NCBI RefSeq assembly: GCF_013155545.1 | Contig: NZ_JABJVV010000004.1 | Location: 124,001 to 188,000, forward strand | DNA: 64,000 bases | Reading direction: 5' to 3' | From: Caenimonas soli | GTDB lineage: Bacteria; Pseudomonadota; Gammaproteobacteria; Burkholderiales; Burkholderiaceae_C | Part shown: positions 34,890 to 47,331 of the stretch, piece by piece | How the letters are laid out: each line of letters begins with the position of its first letter | How positions within the stretch are numbered: position 1 is the first letter of the stretch | The notes under the pieces: model-generated | What the model saw: only the letters and a program-made list of their open reading frames with translations | Told to the model about the DNA's origin: nothing | The model's database searches: none | Made by a program: the position numbers and the translations under genes

Positions 34890-36014
34890 TTACCGGCCCT
34901 TTTTTTGCCCAAGCTTGCGGTACACGGTGGCCCGGCTGATGCCGAGCACGCGCGCCGCCTGCATGACATTGCCACGCGCCTCGTCCACGGCCTTGCGGAT
35001 CAGCGCAGTCTGCAGATCCTTCAGCGGCAACCGCTTGGCGTCCAACGCAAGTTGATCGTCCGGCGTGCCGCAGGGCACCGCCAGGACCTGGAGCGTCAGG
35101 CCCGACCAGAGCGGCACTTCCATCGGGCCCTTGCGGCCGGCGGCATCGAACAGCATCTCCCAGGGCATGGCGAACAGGTCTGCGCAATGCTGCGCAGCAG
35201 CAGCGGGGGCCGCGAGCTGCGAGATCATTTGGCGGGCTGTCGGGTTGGCCGAGGCCAACCGGCCATCACCGTCCAGGCAGACCAGGCCGTCACCGTCACC
35301 GCCCATGGTCCGGCCCGGCCAATTGACGCGCAACAGCAGGGCGTGCGGCCGGGCGAGCGCCAGCGCGTTCTCGATGCTGCGCGCCCACTGCGACACCAGA
35401 TGCTTGAGCTCTGGGCGCTCGGCGGCATCGATCCCCGTCAGGTCCAGCATCCCGACGCATTCGCCTTCGGGGCCGAACAGCGGCGCACCCGCGCAGCTGT
35501 ACATGCCCGTGTCGTCGAAAAAATGTTCGCCGCGGTGCAACCAGACGGGCCGCAATTCGGCCAGCGCCGCGCCGATGGCGGTGGTGCCCACGGCCCGTTC
35601 GGACAGGTCCACGCCGATGCGCGTGATCAGATGGGCACGGGGATCGCCGCGGTCGATCAGTCCATTGACGTCGATGACCACGCCCTGTGCGTCGGTCAGG
35701 ATCGCAAAGTAGCGGCTATTCGCAATGGCACGGCCGAGTTTCTCGAGCACCGGTCGCGCGGCCTGCAGCAATGCGTGATTGGCTTCCTCGGTGCGGCGTG
35801 CCGCCTGCGCGGGGATCACGTCGAACGCCAGGCGTTGATCCGGGCGCTGGCCGTTGGCCAGGCAACGGTGCCAGGAGCGCTCGATCCAGCCGAACTCGGG
35901 GCCACTGTCCAGCATCGCTTCGCCAGCGTGGCGGCCCTCCACCAGCACGGCGCGACGCGCGAGGCCGATTTGCCGCAGGCGTTGCTCGGCAGGCGGAGGG
36001 AGGAGGGTGTTCAT
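34890..36014 (-). CDS. GAF plus Fis-type HTH regulator, lacking an AAA+ domain
   Basis: 374 residues from the ATG at 36014. The N-terminal two-thirds resemble AcoR-type sensors: IERSWHRCLANG, ILTDAQGVVIDVNG, a GVDLSERAVGTTAIGAALAELRPVWLHRGEHF GAF block and APLFGPEGECVGMLDLTGID. The C-terminus is a Fis HTH (LIRKAVDEARGNVMQAARVLGISRATVYRKLG). The central sigma-54 AAA+ ATPase domain (GAFTGA motif) found in AcoR is absent, so it cannot act as a normal sigma-54 activator and is probably a simple ligand-responsive DNA-binding protein. Divergent from the coxS-type operon, which it likely controls. Confidence 0.85.
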   Translation of the reverse strand: MNTLLPPPAEQRLRQIGLARRAVLVEGRHAGEAMLDSGPEFGWIERSWHRCLANGQRPDQRLAFDVIPAQAARRTEEANHALLQAARPVLEKLGRAIANSRYFAILTDAQGVVIDVNGLIDRGDPRAHLITRIGVDLSERAVGTTAIGAALAELRPVWLHRGEHFFDDTGMYSCAGAPLFGPEGECVGMLDLTGIDAAERPELKHLVSQWARSIENALALARPHALLLRVNWPGRTMGGDGDGLVCLDGDGRLASANPTARQMISQLAAPAAAAQHCADLFAMPWEMLFDAAGRKGPMEVPLWSGLTLQVLAVPCGTPDDQLALDAKRLPLKDLQTALIRKAVDEARGNVMQAARVLGISRATVYRKLGQKKGR

Positions 36015-36102
36015 GACTGTCCAGCGGTGGCGGGAGTTTGAATCAGTCGCACAAGTACCTATTGTTCCATTTTGAGAATTTCGTGGGTTGCCGTTCGGCG
36101 GA

Positions 36103-36118
36103 CTAGGGTTTCGCCTAG
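36103..36118. promoter_or_regulatory. inverted repeat between the GAF-Fis regulator and the molybdo-hydroxylase operon
   Basis: CTAGG-gtttcg-CCTAG, followed by a run including TATTCGGCCGAA, in the 160-base divergent gap. The symmetry and position fit an operator for the Fis-type regulator or a core promoter element for the 36175 operon. Confidence 0.45.
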
Positions 36119-36174
36119 GTATTCGGCCGAAGCGGGGTTCACAATGATTCGCGGCACTTTCCAGGAGACAAGCC

Positions 36175-36669
36175 ATGCAGGTGCAATTCAAAGTGAACGG
36201 CAAAGACAGGTCGCTCGATGTCCCTCCCAACACATTGCTCGTGCACGCGCTGCGCGAGCACCTCCACTTGACCGGAACCCACGTCGGCTGCGACACCGCT
36301 CAATGCGGCGCCTGCACCGTGATGGTCAACGGGCGCGCCATCAAATCGTGCAATACCCTGGCGGTGCAGCACCAGGGCGCGGAAGTCACGACCATCGAAG
36401 GCGTCGCCGCGGCAGATGGGACCATGCATCCGATGCAGGCGGCCTTCAAGGAATGCCATGGCCTGCAATGCGGTTTCTGCACGCCGGGCATGGTGATGAG
36501 CGCGATCGATCTGTGCGAGCACCACCCCGACGCCAGCGAGGCCGAAGTCCGCGCCCTGCTGGACGGCAACATGTGCCGTTGCACGGGCTACCAGAACATC
36601 GTCAAGGCGGTCCAGATGGGCGGCAAGGCCATGAGCGCCGCTGCTTCCGTCGCCACCGCCAGCGCTTGA
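36175..36669 (+). CDS. molybdenum hydroxylase small subunit, 2 x [2Fe-2S] (CoxS-like)
   Basis: 164 residues, the normal length. The plant-type [2Fe-2S] ligands [11 protein letters not shown] (residues about 43-53) and the second cluster CGFCTPGM with CRCTGY are all present. It passes electrons between the molybdenum subunit and the FAD subunit. AGGAG precedes the ATG. First gene of a seven-gene operon; the next gene starts 14 bases after its stop. Confidence 0.93.
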   Translation: MQVQFKVNGKDRSLDVPPNTLLVHALREHLHLTGTHVGCDTAQCGACTVMVNGRAIKSCNTLAVQHQGAEVTTIEGVAAADGTMHPMQAAFKECHGLQCGFCTPGMVMSAIDLCEHHPDASEAEVRALLDGNMCRCTGYQNIVKAVQMGGKAMSAAASVATASA

Positions 36670-36683
36670 AAAGGGAGAGCATC

Positions 36684-39128
<2,445 letters not shown>

Positions 39129-39146
39129 AACAGGAAGGAACCGATC

Positions 39147-39953
39147 ATGTATGCCTTTACCCTGGAACGTCCCTCCACGTTGGCCGACGCCGCCCGGCTC
39201 ACCGCTGCCGGCGCCAAGCCCTTGGCCGGGGGCCAGACACTGCTGGCCTCGATGAAGCTGCGCCTGTCGCAGCCCGGGCAACTGGCCGACCTGGGCGCCA
39301 TCAAGGAACTGTCCGCCGTCCGCAAGGACGGCAATACGCTGATCGTCGGCGCCATGGCGCGCCACTGCGAGGTCGGAGAAAACGCCGAGGTTCGGGCCGC
39401 CTATCCCGCACTGGCAGACCTCGCAGCGCACATCGGCGACCGCCAGGTGCGAGCACTCGGCACCATCGGCGGTTCGGTCGCCAACAACGACCCGGCCGCC
39501 TGCTACCCGGCCGCGGTGCTGGCCTCGGGTGCGACAGTGATCACGAACAAGCGGGAGATCGGCGCCGACGACTTCTTCCAGGGCATGTTTGCCACCGCGC
39601 TGGAGGAGGGTGAACTGATCACCGCGATCCGCTTCTCGATCCCGAAGCGGGCGGCCTACGAAAAGTTTCGCCAGAAAGCCAGCAACTTCCCGCTGATCGG
39701 CGTGTTCGTCGCGCAGTTCGACAGCGGCAAGCTCAATGGCCAGGTGCGGGTGGCAGTCACCGGGGGTGGCAACGGCGTGTTCCGCCACGCCGGACTGGAA
39801 GACGCGCTCACCCGCAGCTTCACGCCCGCCGCGGCGGAGGCGGTGAAGATCGATGCTGAAGGGTTATCGAGCGACCTTCATGCATCAGCGGAATACCGCG
39901 CCAATCTCATCAGCGTGATGGCGCAGCGCGCCGTCGCCAAGGCCTTGGCCTGA
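39147..39953 (+). CDS. molybdenum hydroxylase FAD subunit (CoxM-like)
   Basis: 268 residues. PLAGGQTLLASMKLRLSQPGQLADLG is the first FAD-contact block and RALGTIGGSVANNDPAACYPAAVL the second (TIGGS loop). This subunit takes electrons from the iron-sulfur subunit. AGGAAGG lies upstream of the ATG. Third gene of the operon; the gene order S-L-M is the CoxMSL set in rearranged order. Confidence 0.93.
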   Translation: MYAFTLERPSTLADAARLTAAGAKPLAGGQTLLASMKLRLSQPGQLADLGAIKELSAVRKDGNTLIVGAMARHCEVGENAEVRAAYPALADLAAHIGDRQVRALGTIGGSVANNDPAACYPAAVLASGATVITNKREIGADDFFQGMFATALEEGELITAIRFSIPKRAAYEKFRQKASNFPLIGVFVAQFDSGKLNGQVRVAVTGGGNGVFRHAGLEDALTRSFTPAAAEAVKIDAEGLSSDLHASAEYRANLISVMAQRAVAKALA

Positions 39954-39960
39954 GCCCGAG

Positions 39961-40880
<920 letters not shown>

Positions 40881-40884
<4 letters not shown>

Positions 40885-42080
40885 CCGTGCAGCTGGGCGA
40901 TGCCCGCAGTGGCAAGCTGGCCGGCAACATCACGGGGTTCGGGCGTGCCTTGCGCCGCGCCGGCGTGCGCATGGACAGTGCGCGCATCGCGCTGGCCCAG
41001 CAAGCCGCGCAACTGGTGGGCGTGGCGAGCAAGGCCGACCTGGGCGCCGCGCTGGAGGCCGTGCTGGTCAGCCGCGAGCAGGACCGTGGCGTCTTTCGAG
41101 AGCTGTTCGACGCGTACTTCCGCGATCCCGAGGTCGCCAGCAAGTTGCTGGCGCAACTGCTACCCAGCGCCGAAGGCAAGGCCGAGCCGGACAAGCGCAG
41201 GCCGCGCGTGCGCGAGGCGCTGTCGCCGCAGCAGTCCCTCGGCCGGCAGGCGCCGAAGATGCAGGACAAGGAAGTGGATTTCGACGCGGCGATGACGGCC
41301 AGCGACCTGAGTGTGCTCAAGCATGCGGACTTCAATGCCCTGAGCGCTGCCGAATATCACCTGGTCGAGCGGCTGGCACGCGATGTGGCCTTGCCCGTGC
41401 CCTGCGTCGCGGGGCGGCGCACCCGGCCGGGCTGGCGTGGCGGGCAACTGCATTGGGCTGGGATCATGCGCCATGCCGCGCGCACCGGCGGCGAACTGCT
41501 GCAGTTGCGCCGGTTGCAACGGCACGAGGAGCCTTTGCCCCTGTTGGTCCTGGTCGATGTGTCGGGCTCGATGGAGCGCTACGCCAGGCTGCTGCTGGCC
41601 TTTCTTCACGCCGCCACCCGCGATGTCTACGGCCGCAAGGGCCGGCGCGATGTGTTCGCATTCGGCACCCACCTCACGGACCTGACTCTGGCGTTCCGCC
41701 GGGCCGACACCGACGACATGCTGGCCGCCGCGAGCGCCGCCATCGACGATTTCGCGGGCGGCACGCGCCTGGGTGAATCGCTGGCCGGCCTGCGCAGGCA
41801 CCATGCCAGGCGGCTGATCGGCGGCCGCACCCTGGTACTGCTGATCACTGACGGGCTGGACACGGGCGAGCCGGAGGTGCTTTCCGACGAGCTGGACTGG
41901 TTGCGGCTGCACAGCCGGCGCCTGCTCTGGCTGAATCCGTTGTTGCGTTTCAGCGGCTATGCGCCGGTGGCGCGCGGCGCGGAGGTGCTGCACCGGCAGG
42001 CGCACGGCATGCTGGCGGTGCACAATCTCAGCAAGCTCCAGGACCTGGCAGCCAGTCTCGCCGCCGTCATGAGGAATTAG
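40881..42080 (+). CDS. VWA-containing CoxE-like protein
   Basis: 399 residues. The VWA domain is at the C-terminal half: LLVLVDVSGSMERY is the metal-site DxSxS, and LVLLITDGLDTGEP is a later VWA block. The N-terminal 150 residues match the CoxE pattern (FRELFDAYFRDPE). Starts are TTG 40881, which overlaps the previous stop as TTGA, or GTG 40887. CoxE pairs with the MoxR ATPase CoxD as a maturation factor. The protein is soluble. Confidence 0.88.
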
Positions 42081-42086
42081 CAGATC

Positions 42087-42671
42087 ATGGAAATGCAAGG
42101 CAACCGCGCCCTCGCAGTCACCCAGCAACAAGCCTGGGAGGCGTTGAACAACCCCGAAGTCCTCAAGGCCAGCATCCCTGGTTGCGACAAGGTGGAATCG
42201 ACGGGGAACAATCAGTATGTGGTGGCGGTCGCAGTGAAGGTCGGCCCGGTGGCGGCGAAGTTCGCGGGCAAGATCACCTTGACCGACGTCAACCCGCCGG
42301 AAAGCTACACCCTGGGTTTCGACGGGCAGGGTGGGGCGGCGGGTTTCGGCAAGGGCCAGGCGCAGGTGAAGCTCACTCCCCAGGGCAACGGCTGCGAACT
42401 CAACTACAAAGTGGGGGCGCAGGTGGGCGGAAAGATTGCGCAGATGGGCCAGCGCCTGGTCGACGGTGTGGCGAAGTCCATGGCCGAGGATTTTTTCCGG
42501 CGCTTCGACGAGGAGATGCAGCGGCGCCACCCCGAAGCTTATGCAGCCGCAGCCGTAGCTGCAGCGCCCGCGGCGGCTGAACCGGCGACGACAGGCAAGC
42601 CGATCCCTGTCTGGTTGTGGGTCGTGGGCGCCGTGTTGGTGGTGGCTCTGCTCTTTTGGTGGTTGCGCTAG
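42087..42671 (+). CDS. coxG: CoxG-like protein (SRPBCC fold, C-terminal membrane anchor)
   Basis: 194 residues: a SRPBCC/START-like domain (about 1-145; AWEALNNPEVLKASIPGCDKVE is the CoxG start), an Ala/Pro linker and one C-terminal membrane helix (VWLWVVGAVLVVALLFWWLR). CoxG anchors the hydroxylase to the inner membrane in aerobic CO oxidisers. It keeps the operon order S-L-M-D-E-G. Confidence 0.9.
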   Translation: MEMQGNRALAVTQQQAWEALNNPEVLKASIPGCDKVESTGNNQYVVAVAVKVGPVAAKFAGKITLTDVNPPESYTLGFDGQGGAAGFGKGQAQVKLTPQGNGCELNYKVGAQVGGKIAQMGQRLVDGVAKSMAEDFFRRFDEEMQRRHPEAYAAAAVAAAPAAAEPATTGKPIPVWLWVVGAVLVVALLFWWLR

Positions 42672-42677
42672 GACGAT

Positions 42678-43730
42678 ATGGAAAATCTCGACGTCATGGT
42701 TCTGCGTACGCTGCGCGACTGGCGGTCGGCGGGCAAGCGCGCCTTGCTGGCGACAGTGGTGCGCACCTGGGGCTCGTCGCCGCGCCCGATCGGCTCGATC
42801 ATGGCTCTGTGCGAAGACGGCGCCGTGGTGGGGTCGGTCTCGGGTGGCTGCATCGAGGACGACCTGATCTACCGCTACAGCGGCGCTGCGCAGATCCTTC
42901 CCACGGGCGCCCCTGTCTTCGTGAAGTACGGCATCACGGCCGACGAGGCACACCGCTTCGGCCTTCCCTGCGGCGGCACCCTGGAGTTGCTGCTGGAGTT
43001 CAACCCAGACGCGTCCGCGCTCGCCGAAATCGTGGCCGCCCTGGAGCAGGGACGATTGATGCGGCGAACCGTGAGGCTCTCTGATGGCGCGGCGACCCTC
43101 ACCGAGGCGACGTCGCCCAGCGCATTGAGCGTCGATGCGACCGAACTGGTGAATGTGTTCGGCCCGGAATACCGCATGTTGCTGATCGGTGCCGGCCAGC
43201 TGACCGAGTACCTGGCCACCATGGCCCTTTTCAGCGGCTTTGCCGTCACAGTGTGCGATCCGCGCGAGGAATACCGTGGCGCCTGGAGCGTGCCCGGCGT
43301 CACGGTGCTGGCCGACATGCCGGACGACGTGGTGACGGCGTTCAAACCCGATCGTCGCAGCTGCGTGGTGGCGCTAACGCATGATCCCAAGCTGGACGAC
43401 CTGGCGTTGCTGGAGGCGTTGAAGAGCGAGGCCTTCTACGTGGGCGCGATCGGCAGCCGCCGCAACAATGAAGCCCGGCACCAGCGCATGATCGAGCACT
43501 TCGGCGAAACCCCGGCGTCGTTGGCCCGGCTGCGCGGCCCGATCGGCATCTACATCGGGAGCAAGACCCCGCCCGAGATCGCCGTGAGCGTGATGGCGGA
43601 AATTCTCGCGGTGAAGAATGGAGTGAAACTGCCGCGCGATATGGATGTGGCCCAGGCCAAGAACGGCCTGGCGGTGCCGGCCAACAATCCCGGCGATCTG
43701 GCTTGCGCTGTGTTGCCGCAGGCGGGCTGA
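42678..43730 (+). CDS. XdhC/CoxI-family cofactor maturation protein
   Basis: 350 residues. The N-terminal LATVVRTWGSSPRPIGSIMAL and VSGGCIEDDLI blocks, plus the Rossmann-like segment LIGAGQLTEYLATMALFSGFAVTVCDPREE and ALTHDPKLDDLALLEAL, are the XdhC signatures. XdhC-family proteins bind the molybdenum cofactor and insert it, sulfurated, into xanthine dehydrogenase-family enzymes. Last gene of the operon, 6 bases after coxG, and it ends near a convergent TRAP receptor gene. Confidence 0.92.
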   Translation: MENLDVMVLRTLRDWRSAGKRALLATVVRTWGSSPRPIGSIMALCEDGAVVGSVSGGCIEDDLIYRYSGAAQILPTGAPVFVKYGITADEAHRFGLPCGGTLELLLEFNPDASALAEIVAALEQGRLMRRTVRLSDGAATLTEATSPSALSVDATELVNVFGPEYRMLLIGAGQLTEYLATMALFSGFAVTVCDPREEYRGAWSVPGVTVLADMPDDVVTAFKPDRRSCVVALTHDPKLDDLALLEALKSEAFYVGAIGSRRNNEARHQRMIEHFGETPASLARLRGPIGIYIGSKTPPEIAVSVMAEILAVKNGVKLPRDMDVAQAKNGLAVPANNPGDLACAVLPQAG

Positions 43731-43749
43731 ACCGCCCGCGGCTGCGCGC

Positions 43750-44715
43750 TTACTTGCGGAAGTTGTCGACCAGGGCCTGACCCTCGGGGCCGGCCTTCTC
43801 GATCCATTCCTTGAGCATCACGTCGCCGATTTTCTTCATGTCGGCCTTCAGCTGCCCAGAAGGCGGCAGGATGTTCATGCCATTGGCCTTGAGTTTCGCG
43901 AGCGTTTCGTCGTTGGCCTTCTTGCTTGCCGCCAGACCCCGAGTCTCCGCGTCTGCCGCAGCCTTCAGCAAAGCCTGCTTGGTGGGAGCGTCGAGAGCAT
44001 CAAAGGCGGCTTTGTTGACGAGGACCACGTTCTTCGGCAACCATGCCTGTGTGTCGTACCAATACTTCAGGTGCTCATAAGTCTTGGTGTCGAAGCCGGT
44101 GGACCCGCTGGACATATAGCTTTCGACGACGCCTGTCGCAAGTGCCTGGCTTAGTTCAGCCGCTTGCACCGTCACGGGGATAGCTCCCACCATTTCGGCG
44201 ATCTTCGCCGTCTGGGGGTTGTATGCGCGCCATTTCACGCCCTTCAGATCAGCTGCCGAGTTGAGCGGCTTCTTCGCGTAGATGCCCTGCGGCGGCCACG
44301 GCACAGCGTAAAGGGCGAGCATGCCCTGTTCGCCGAGTTTCTTGTCGAGAAACGGCTTTTGTGCGCGCCAGAGTTTCACCGATGCGTCGTAACTGTCGGC
44401 CAGGAACGGCAAAGCGTCGGCACCGAAGATCGGCCATTCGTTGCTGAAGTTGGAGATCAGTATTTCCCCGATCTGTGCCTGGCTGCCTTGCACGGCGCGC
44501 TTGATCTCGGGCGCCTTGAACAGCGACGCGTTGGCGTGCACCTGGATCTTGAGCTTGCCGCCGGTCGCCTTGTCCACGTCGCTGGCGAACTGCACCAGGT
44601 TTTCGGTGTGGAAGTTGCCGGCCGGATAGGCAGCCGGCAGGTCCCACTTGACCTGAGCCGAAACCTGGTTGGCCAGCGCGAGGGCGGCCGCGAAAAAGGC
44701 GTACTTGAGTTTCAT
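43750..44715 (-). CDS. TRAP transporter periplasmic receptor DctP, orphan copy
   Basis: 321 residues from the ATG at 44715 (CGGAG upstream; the GTG at 44715+6 is less likely). Sec-type signal ends near QVSAQV. The mature protein begins KWDLPAAYPAGNFHTENLVQFA and is closely collinear with the receptor at 47328-48344 (shared FKAPEIKRAVQGxQAQxGEIL, TVQAAELxQAxATGVVE, QAWLPKNxVLVN). This is the DctP branch to which, as I recall, the Bordetella pyroglutamate-binding DctP6/DctP7 belong. It has no permease partner of its own and is divergent from the racemase-family gene by only 23 bases. Confidence 0.88.
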   Translation of the reverse strand: MKLKYAFFAAALALANQVSAQVKWDLPAAYPAGNFHTENLVQFASDVDKATGGKLKIQVHANASLFKAPEIKRAVQGSQAQIGEILISNFSNEWPIFGADALPFLADSYDASVKLWRAQKPFLDKKLGEQGMLALYAVPWPPQGIYAKKPLNSAADLKGVKWRAYNPQTAKIAEMVGAIPVTVQAAELSQALATGVVESYMSSGSTGFDTKTYEHLKYWYDTQAWLPKNVVLVNKAAFDALDAPTKQALLKAAADAETRGLAASKKANDETLAKLKANGMNILPPSGQLKADMKKIGDVMLKEWIEKAGPEGQALVDNFRK

Positions 44716-44738
44716 AGTCACTCCGGGACAATGGGGTT

Positions 44739-45491
44739 ATGAACAGTGGGCAGAGAATACGTGCAAATCCCGCGCCAGCGGATTCGGTTTTACCCCCGGT
44801 GAAAGCGGCGGCGCGAGTGGGGTTCCTAGGCGTGTTGATGCTCGACACCCGGTTTCCCAGGCCGCCCGGTGACATCGGCCACCCGGACAGTTTCGGCGTG
44901 CCGGTTCGGCATTTGGTGGTTCGCGGTGCGTGGCCGCGAACGATCGTCGCCAGCGCGCAGGCCTTGCGCTCCGGTGGGATGCTTTCGGCCTTTTGCGAAG
45001 CGGCGCGCGAGTTGGAACGCGCGGGCGCACACGCCATCACGACCAGTTGCGGCTTCCTGGTCCTGCTGCAGCGCGAGTTGCAAGAGGCGGTGCGGGTACC
45101 CATGGTGACCTCCAGCCTGCTCCAGCTACCCGGCTTGCTCGAGCGTCAGCAGCAGGTCGGGGTGCTCACCATCAGCCAGGCCCACCTCGGGACGGAGCAT
45201 CTGCTGGCGGCAGGCGTGCCGTCTGGGCGGCTGGCCGACGTGATCGTGCAGGGCGTCGATCCGGCCGGCGAGTTTGCGAGCGCGATCCTCGGCAACCGCA
45301 CCGACATGAACTTGCAGCAAGCGCAGGCCGACGTCGTGGCTGCGGCGTTGGCGCTCAAGGCTCGGGCACCTGACCTGCGCACCGTGGTGCTGGAGTGCAC
45401 CAACATGCCGCCTTACGCGAAATCAGTGCACGAAGCCACCGGTTGGGAGCTGCGTTCCCTGCTCGATCACTTTTCCACGCCCATCACGTAG
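44739..45491 (+). CDS. aspartate/glutamate racemase-family protein
   Basis: 250 residues. Opening RVGFLGVLMLDTRFPRPPGDIGHPDSFG and the two cysteine blocks TTSCGFLVLL and VVLECTNMPPY place it in the Asp/Glu racemase superfamily, which uses paired cysteines to invert or open cyclic alpha-substrates (also hydantoin racemases and maleate isomerases). Both Cys are present, so the fold should be active. Its position between the orphan DctP and a TRAP operon beside an oxoprolinase/hydantoinase gene suggests racemisation of glutamate, a hydantoin or 5-oxoproline. The end overlaps the convergent permease gene by 25 bases. An internal GTG at 44799 is an alternative start. Confidence 0.83.
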   Translation: MNSGQRIRANPAPADSVLPPVKAAARVGFLGVLMLDTRFPRPPGDIGHPDSFGVPVRHLVVRGAWPRTIVASAQALRSGGMLSAFCEAARELERAGAHAITTSCGFLVLLQRELQEAVRVPMVTSSLLQLPGLLERQQQVGVLTISQAHLGTEHLLAAGVPSGRLADVIVQGVDPAGEFASAILGNRTDMNLQQAQADVVAAALALKARAPDLRTVVLECTNMPPYAKSVHEATGWELRSLLDHFSTPIT

Positions 45492-46777
45492 TTGGGCAAC
45501 CACGTCACGATCTGCGGGAAGAGGGTGACGAGGGCGATGCAGAGGACCAGGCAGCCGAAGAACGGGATGGCGGCGCGTGCGATGGTGTTGCTGTCCTTGC
45601 CCGTCATGTTTTGAAGCACGAACAGGTTGAAGCCCACCGGCGGCGTGACCTCGGCGATCTCCACCAGCAGCACGATGAAGATGCCGAACCAGACCAGGTC
45701 GAAACCGGCCTTCTGGATCATCGGCAACACCACCGCCGCAGTGAGCACGATCATGCTGATGCCGTCCAGCGCCGTGCCGAGCACGAGGTAGACGAGGACC
45801 AGGCACGAGATAAGCGCGTAGGGCGACAGGTGCATGCCATTGACCCATTCGGCCAGCTCGCGCGGCACGCCGGTGAAGGCCATGGTCTTGGTGAGGAAGG
45901 CGGCGCCGGCCAGGATGAACATGATCATGCAGCTGGTGCGGGTCGCGCCCATCAGACCGTCCCAGAAATTGCGCCAGGTGAGCGAGCGGCCCCAAGCGGC
46001 GATCGCCAGCGAGCCGGCGACGCCGTAGGCCGCGCATTCCGTAGCGGTGGCGTAACCGCTGACCAGCACCCAGACGATGAAGACGATGAGAGAGCCACAG
46101 GGAATCAGGTTGCCGCTCTTGCGGATCTTCTCCCTGAAACTGGAGGGCGGATCGGCGGCCGGAACCTTGGACGGGTTGCGGATCGACCACCAGGCGATGT
46201 AGCCCATGAACAGCACCATCAGCAGCGCCCCTGGGATGAAGCCGGCCAGGAAGATGCGGATGATGGAAGCGTCGGCCGCCACGGCGTACACCACCATGGT
46301 GATGGAAGGCGGGATCAGGATGCCCAGCGTGCCGGCGGTGGCGAGCGAACCCAGGGCCAGCTTCTCGTCGTAGCCGCGCCTCTTCAGTTCAGGCAGCGCC
46401 ACTTTTGCGATGGTGGCGCAAGTCGCCGCCGAAGACCCGCTGACTGAGCCGAAGATGCCGCAGCCCAGGATGGTGGTGTGCATCAACCGGCCGGGGATGC
46501 GGTTCAGCCAGGGCCGCAGGCCCTCGAACATCTCCTCGCTCAGCTTGGTGCGAAACAGGATCTCCCCCATCCAGATGAACAGCGGCAGTGCCGCCAATTC
46601 CCACGAGGCGTTGCTTTCCCAGAAAGCGGAGAACAGGTTCTTGCCCGGCTGGGTGCTGACGAAGAACGCCTGCCCGACCCATCCGCAGATGGCGAGCGTC
46701 ATGGCGATCCAGACCCCGCCGGACAGCAGGACCAGCATGATGATCAGCAGGAAGAGGCCGATAGCTAGGGTTTCCAT
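45467..46777 (-). CDS. TRAP transporter large permease (DctM)
   Basis: 436 residues from the ATG at 46777, the standard DctM length; the frame extends to 46951, but the extra part overlaps the small permease. Landmarks are LFIWMGEILFRTKLSEEMFEGL, GSVSGSSAATCATIAKVALPEL and GTLGILIPPSITMVVYAV, with EVTPPVGFNLFVLQNMTG near the end. It forms a tripartite sodium-driven importer with the small permease and receptor encoded upstream in the same operon. Ends inside the last 25 bases of the convergent racemase gene. Confidence 0.92.
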   Translation of the reverse strand: METLAIGLFLLIIMLVLLSGGVWIAMTLAICGWVGQAFFVSTQPGKNLFSAFWESNASWELAALPLFIWMGEILFRTKLSEEMFEGLRPWLNRIPGRLMHTTILGCGIFGSVSGSSAATCATIAKVALPELKRRGYDEKLALGSLATAGTLGILIPPSITMVVYAVAADASIIRIFLAGFIPGALLMVLFMGYIAWWSIRNPSKVPAADPPSSFREKIRKSGNLIPCGSLIVFIVWVLVSGYATATECAAYGVAGSLAIAAWGRSLTWRNFWDGLMGATRTSCMIMFILAGAAFLTKTMAFTGVPRELAEWVNGMHLSPYALISCLVLVYLVLGTALDGISMIVLTAAVVLPMIQKAGFDLVWFGIFIVLLVEIAEVTPPVGFNLFVLQNMTGKDSNTIARAAIPFFGCLVLCIALVTLFPQIVTWLPNYVMGVEK

Positions 46778-46797
46778 GGCGTGCTCTTGTAGTAGTT

Positions 46798-47331
46798 CTA
46801 GATATCGGATGAGAAGTCGCCGTGCGCGTGCCGCTCTTCGACGGAAGTGACGTAGGTCGGCCGCGCGCCACGCGCCACCAGCACCATCTCGTCGAGTACC
46901 GCGATGAAGAACAGCCACGAGCCGACAACGAACGTGGTCTGCGGGATCCATAGCGGGATGGCCAGGAGTCCGTTGGCAATGTCATTGAATTTGTAGCTTT
47001 CCCAGGCGAACCGCGTCGCCCACCAGGCCAGGTAGCCGATGGCGAAGCAGGCGATCACGAGGGAGACGATCTCCAGCACCCGGCGCACTGGCGCCGACAC
47101 CTTCTCCAGCAGCAGGGTGACGCGCACGAAGTCGCCGTGCTTGAATGCGTGCGCCATTGCCAGGAAGGCCGCCGCAGCGCAGAGCCAAGCGACGACGTCG
47201 TTGGTGGCTCCGGTGCGCACCCCGAATTCGCGCAGGATGCTCTGGCCGATCATGAGCACGCAGATCGCGAGCACGCAAAGGGCCGCGACGGCCCCTGCCG
47301 CGAAATAGAGACCGTCCAGGAGTTTTCTCAT
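46798..47331 (-). CDS. TRAP transporter small permease (DctQ)
   Basis: 177 residues, four membrane segments, with the DctQ block VVAWLCAAAAFLAMAHAFKHGDFVRVTLLL. The start overlaps the DctP stop by 4 bases and its stop is 20 bases from the large permease start, so the three genes form one operon dctP-dctQ-dctM. Confidence 0.9.
   Translation of the reverse strand: MRKLLDGLYFAAGAVAALCVLAICVLMIGQSILREFGVRTGATNDVVAWLCAAAAFLAMAHAFKHGDFVRVTLLLEKVSAPVRRVLEIVSLVIACFAIGYLAWWATRFAWESYKFNDIANGLLAIPLWIPQTTFVVGSWLFFIAVLDEMVLVARGARPTYVTSVEERHAHGDFSSDI

Noticed and set aside
43720-45500. A possible assignment of the racemase gene as a hydantoin racemase
   Set aside because: The Asp/Glu racemase family is clear, but substrate cannot be settled between hydantoin, glutamate and maleate-type compounds.
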